Source: Hyphomicrobiales bacterium (GTDB lineage Bacteria; Pseudomonadota; Alphaproteobacteria; Rhizobiales; Xanthobacteraceae). From it: a DNA stretch of 5,712 bases. The stretch is taken from the NCBI GenBank assembly GCA_003164375.1, contig PLTE01000346.1, positions 1 to 5,712 of the forward strand, given 5' to 3'. A program made the translations under genes and the position numbers. The notes beneath the pieces were generated by a model that was given only the letters and a program-made list of their open reading frames with translations, had not been told where the DNA came from and ran no database searches. Positions 4,757 to 5,712 of the stretch are shown in pieces; positions within the stretch are counted from its first letter, which is position 1, and each line of letters begins with the position of its first letter.

Positions 4757-5712
4757 ATGGTCCAGCGCGTCTCCACCGTTTCATTCGAAGGCATCGAGGT
4801 GCGACCCGTCGATGTTCAGGTGCAGGTGGCGCCGGGGCTCCCGGCTTTCGCCATCGTCGGCCTGCCGGATAAGGCGGTGTCAGAAGCGCGCGAGCGCGTC
4901 CGCTCTGCCTTGATCGCCTCAGGTCTCGCGCTGCCGGCTCGACGCATCACCATCAATCTCGCGCCCGCCGACTTGCCCAAGGAAGGCAGTCACTACGATC
5001 TGCCGATCGCGCTTGGGCTCATGGCCGCTATCGGCGCCATCCCGCACGATGCGCTGGCAGGCTTTACCGTGCTCGGCGAATTGGGCCTCGACGGCTCGAT
5101 CGCGCCAGTTGCCGGCGTCTTACCGGCTGCCATCGGCGCCAATGCGCGCGGCGAAGGCCTGATGTGCCCGGCAGCGTGCGGGCCGGAAGCGGCCTGGGCC
5201 AGCCCCGAGATCGAGATCATCGCGGGGTCTTCGCTCATTCAGCTCGCCAATCATTTCAAAGGCACCCAGGTGCTGTCCCGGCCGCAGCCGAAAATATTGG
5301 AAAAAGCGGGGCCGGCCCTCGACCTCGCCGATATCAAGGGCCAGGAAAGCGCCAAGCGCGCACTCGAAGTGGCCGCGGCCGGCGGTCACAATCTGCTGAT
5401 GGTCGGGCCGCCCGGCGCCGGCAAGTCGATGTTGGCCGCGCGACTGCCTTCGATTCTGCCGCCGCTGGCACCGGCCGAGCTGCTCGAAGTCTCGATGGTC
5501 GCTTCCGTCGCCGGCCAGATCGAAGGCGGCGCGCTCACGAATCGGCGGCCGTTCCGCGCGCCGCACCACTCCGCCAGCATGCCGGCTTTGGTCGGCGGCG
5601 GACTGCACGCGCGGCCCGGCGAAGTCTCGCTCGCGCATCATGGCGTGCTGTTCCTCGACGAATTGCCGGAATTCCAGGCGCAGGCGCTCGATTCCCTGCG
5701 CCAGCCGCTCGA
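4757..5712 (+). CDS. comM: YifB/ComM family Mg-chelatase-like AAA+ ATPase (3' end outside window)
   Basis: The frame from ATG 4757 stays open for 318 codons to the edge; the family is about 500-510 aa, so roughly the last third is missing. ComM is a cytoplasmic hexameric AAA+ helicase that promotes branch migration of recombination intermediates, known from natural transformation; many non-competent bacteria also carry it. The N-terminal ChlI/Lon-S5-like domain opens MVQRVSTVSFEGIEVRPVDV and contains FAIVGLPDKAVSEARERVRS (31-50) and NLAPADLPKEGSHYDLPIAL (67-86). The ATPase domain follows, with Walker A GPPGAGKS (217-224), FRAPHHSAS and Walker B GVLFLDELPEF (296-306, D301/E302). All catalytic residues that fall inside the window are intact. 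The start agrees with the family's usual opening, but its ribosome binding site is weak. The upstream LexA box suggests DNA-damage control. It does not share a promoter with tetR. Confidence 0.94.
   Translation, partial: MVQRVSTVSFEGIEVRPVDVQVQVAPGLPAFAIVGLPDKAVSEARERVRSALIASGLALPARRITINLAPADLPKEGSHYDLPIALGLMAAIGAIPHDALAGFTVLGELGLDGSIAPVAGVLPAAIGANARGEGLMCPAACGPEAAWASPEIEIIAGSSLIQLANHFKGTQVLSRPQPKILEKAGPALDLADIKGQESAKRALEVAAAGGHNLLMVGPPGAGKSMLAARLPSILPPLAPAELLEVSMVASVAGQIEGGALTNRRPFRAPHHSASMPALVGGGLHARPGEVSLAHHGVLFLDELPEFQAQALDSLRQPL

Overview
The window reads as ordinary chromosome of a high-GC alphaproteobacterium, most likely Rhizobiales (Bradyrhizobium/Xanthobacteraceae-like). This rests on protein sequences recalled from memory (RsmI, GshB), the gene order lipoprotein / rsmI / yraN / gshB / comM, and a GTTC-N7-GTTC element, which is the alphaproteobacterial form of the LexA box. 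No database search was possible. I see no mobile element, CRISPR array, tRNA or rRNA.

Layout. Bases 1-70 (minus strand) hold the first 23 codons of a secreted protein, probably the LppC/LpoA-type penicillin-binding-protein activator often found divergent from rsmI. A 188-base divergent spacer follows. On the plus strand come rsmI (16S rRNA C1402 2'-O-methyltransferase) and, 12 bases later, yraN (UPF0102 nuclease-fold protein). After a 102-base gap comes gshB (glutathione synthetase). gshB meets, tail to tail with only 2 bases between, a minus-strand MFS transporter gene. That gene is divergent from a plus-strand TetR-family regulator gene. After a 98-base spacer, comM/yifB (AAA+ ATPase) starts and runs off the right edge.

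How the parts work together. rsmI, yraN, gshB and comM are housekeeping genes for ribosome modification, an uncharacterised nuclease-fold protein, redox thiol synthesis and DNA branch migration. The divergent tetR/MFS pair looks like a self-contained, substrate-inducible transport module placed between gshB and comM. Its 122-base intergenic region carries two related 14-base imperfect palindromes whose centres are 30 bp apart. One fills the spacer between a TTGCCT -35 and a perfect TATAAT -10 that would drive tetR, which fits autorepression and shared control of the transporter.

The second regulatory observation is a LexA-type box directly abutting the likely -35 of comM, which suggests that this comM is SOS-induced. 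I found no clear sign of a wholly new system. The most informative signals are these two regulatory regions.
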